From an uncultured Clostridia bacterium (GTDB taxonomy: Bacteria > Bacillota > Clostridia > Oscillospirales > QAKW01): a stretch of DNA of 5,149 bases. Position 1 is the stretch's first letter. Every line of letters starts with the position of its first letter. Below the pieces are notes generated by a model that was not told the DNA's origin, did no database searches, and saw only the letters and a list, made by a program, of their open reading frames with translations. Position numbers and translations under genes: made by a program. Shown piece by piece: positions 3,968 through 5,149 of the stretch. Location: assembly GCA_944387905.1 (NCBI GenBank), contig CALXGU010000120.1:1-5149 (forward strand), given 5' to 3'.

Positions 3968-5149
3968 TTATCTGCCGATTTTTTTCGTTATTTCGGCTGT
4001 TTCCTTTTCATAGCCGGGCTTTCCCAGCAAAGCGAACATGTTTTTCTTATAAGCCTCGACGCCGGGTTGATCAAAAGGATTGACACCGAGCAGATACCCG
4101 GAAAGAGCGCATGCTTTTTCAAAGAAATATACAAGATAACCGAAGTTGTATTCGTCGTATCTGTCAAATTCAATAATAATATTCGGCACACCACCGTCAG
4201 TGTGAGCCAAAACGGTACCCAAAAACGCATTGTCGTTTACATACTGTACGGTCTTACCCGCAAGAAAATTGAGACCGTCTATATTTCCGTCGACTTCTTG
4301 CAGAGTAATATTGCGTTTTACTTGCCTGGTTTTTAAAACTGTTTCAAAAATATTTCTGCTGCCCTGTTGAACAAACTGTCCAAGCGAGTGCAGATCAGTA
4401 GAAAAATTGGCGGCGGACGGGAAAATACCTTTATTATCCTTGCCTTCACTTTCGGCCATCAGCTGTTTAAACCATTCACCGAAGTAAACAGCGCACGGCT
4501 CATAGCTTATCAGCATCTCGATATTTTTATTTTTTCTTAAAAGTATATTTCTGTCAATTGCGTATTTATAACATTCGTTATCGTAGGTAAGGAAATCGCA
4601 TCTGGCATCAGCTGCCCCCTGCATCATCTGATCAATATCGGCACCTGAAACAGCAATGGGCAATAGACCGACGGCAGTCAGAACAGAATAGCGTCCGCCC
4701 ACGTCATCAGGTACTACAAATGTTTCATAGCCCTGTTCGTCAGCAAGGGACTTCAGAGTACCTTTTGCTTTATCGGTTGTGACGAAAATATGATCTTTAG
4801 CAACCTGAGGACCGTATTTTTTCTCTGCAAGCTCTTTGAAAATTCTAAAAGCAATAGCAGGTTCGGTTGTGGTCCCGGATTTTGAAATAACATTTATAGA
4901 GAAGTCTTTTCCTTCGCATAAGTCAATTATATCATTAAGATAATCTGCACTTATATTATTGCCGGCAAAATAAATATCAGGAGTATTTTTATTCATATTA
5001 TTGTATAATTGCGAATGAACAAATTCAATGGCCGCTCTTGCACCCAGATAAGACCCGCCTATGCCGATGACTATCAGGATATCGGAGTTGTTTTTTATTT
5101 TTTCAGCAGCGGCTTTGATCCTGATGAATTCGTCCTTATCATAATTAAG
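3968..5149 (-). CDS. pgi: Glucose-6-phosphate isomerase (5' end outside the window)
   Basis: Phosphoglucose isomerase interconverts glucose 6-phosphate and fructose 6-phosphate in glycolysis and gluconeogenesis, in the cytoplasm. The frame is open to the right edge, giving 393 visible residues. An internal ATG at 4996 is not the start, because the 51 codons before it carry the conserved VIGIGGSYLGARAA sugar-phosphate block. Compared with Firmicutes enzymes of about 450 residues, some 50-60 N-terminal residues are missing. Other landmarks, numbered from that internal Met: SKSGTTTEP (38-46), GGRYSVLTAVG (100-110, Arg102), ESEGKDNKGIFP with catalytic Glu182, the HSLGQFVQQG loop with His203 (sugar-ring opening), and NPFDQPGVEAYKKN with Lys317. 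All expected active-site residues are present, so it should be functional. It ends with tandem stops TAATAA (3970-3965). The promoter lies outside the window. The small ATPase gene follows on the same strand. Confidence 0.97.
   Translation of the reverse strand, partial: LNYDKDEFIRIKAAAEKIKNNSDILIVIGIGGSYLGARAAIEFVHSQLYNNMNKNTPDIYFAGNNISADYLNDIIDLCEGKDFSINVISKSGTTTEPAIAFRIFKELAEKKYGPQVAKDHIFVTTDKAKGTLKSLADEQGYETFVVPDDVGGRYSVLTAVGLLPIAVSGADIDQMMQGAADARCDFLTYDNECYKYAIDRNILLRKNKNIEMLISYEPCAVYFGEWFKQLMAESEGKDNKGIFPSAANFSTDLHSLGQFVQQGSRNIFETVLKTRQVKRNITLQEVDGNIDGLNFLAGKTVQYVNDNAFLGTVLAHTDGGVPNIIIEFDRYDEYNFGYLVYFFEKACALSGYLLGVNPFDQPGVEAYKKNMFALLGKPGYEKETAEITKKIGR

Noticed and set aside
3742..4336. 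Open frames on the + strand at about 3742-4083 and 4067-4336
   Set aside because: They are antisense to the ATPase and pgi genes, lack ribosome sites, and have no protein features beyond those of reverse-strand coding DNA.
3968..4996. pgi starting at the ATG 4996-4994
   Set aside because: The frame continues upstream with the conserved VIGIGGSYLGARAA block, so this Met is internal and the true start is beyond the right edge.

Overview
The window looks like a low-to-moderate GC Firmicute of the class Clostridia, probably a gut Oscillospiraceae/Ruminococcus-type bacterium. This rests on strong GGAGG-type ribosome sites, ATG starts, a Clostridia-style DUF1015 protein, a Firmicutes-type short phosphoglucose isomerase, and a small P-loop ATPase of a kind I recall from Clostridia genomes. 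The assignment is an inference from recognised protein features; no search was run.

Left part (1-1346, + strand): the last codons of an unidentified gene run almost directly into a complete DUF1015-family gene, with one base between stop and start. The pair ends at a clean 11-bp-stem intrinsic terminator.

Middle part (about 1347-3226, + strand): a visibly AT-richer stretch with two genes of accessory character. One encodes a secreted lipoprotein made of seven RCC1-like beta-propeller repeats. The other encodes a 219-residue protein with a two-helix membrane hairpin and no recognisable family. The second gene ends inside its own terminator: a perfect 16-bp stem includes the stop codon.

Convergent intergenic region (3202-3429): this holds no convincing protein gene but has strong nested inverted repeats. 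Read on the - strand they give a perfect 13-bp hairpin followed by T6, enclosed by a 9-bp outer stem followed by a second T-run. A promoter-like pair lies just upstream, overlapping the end of the ATPase gene. This is either an elaborate double terminator or a small structured RNA gene, and it is the best candidate here for something undescribed.

Right part (3430-5149, - strand): pgi (glucose-6-phosphate isomerase), cut by the right edge and missing roughly its first 50-60 residues, is followed by a 134-residue P-loop ATPase with its own strong ribosome site. They are probably co-transcribed leftwards into the structured region. The 133-bp gap between them holds a small open frame and a short hairpin, with no obvious terminator.

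Overall the window is two housekeeping-type gene ends flanking a small AT-rich pair of envelope genes. I see no CRISPR array, transposase, tRNA, rRNA or recognisable defence system.
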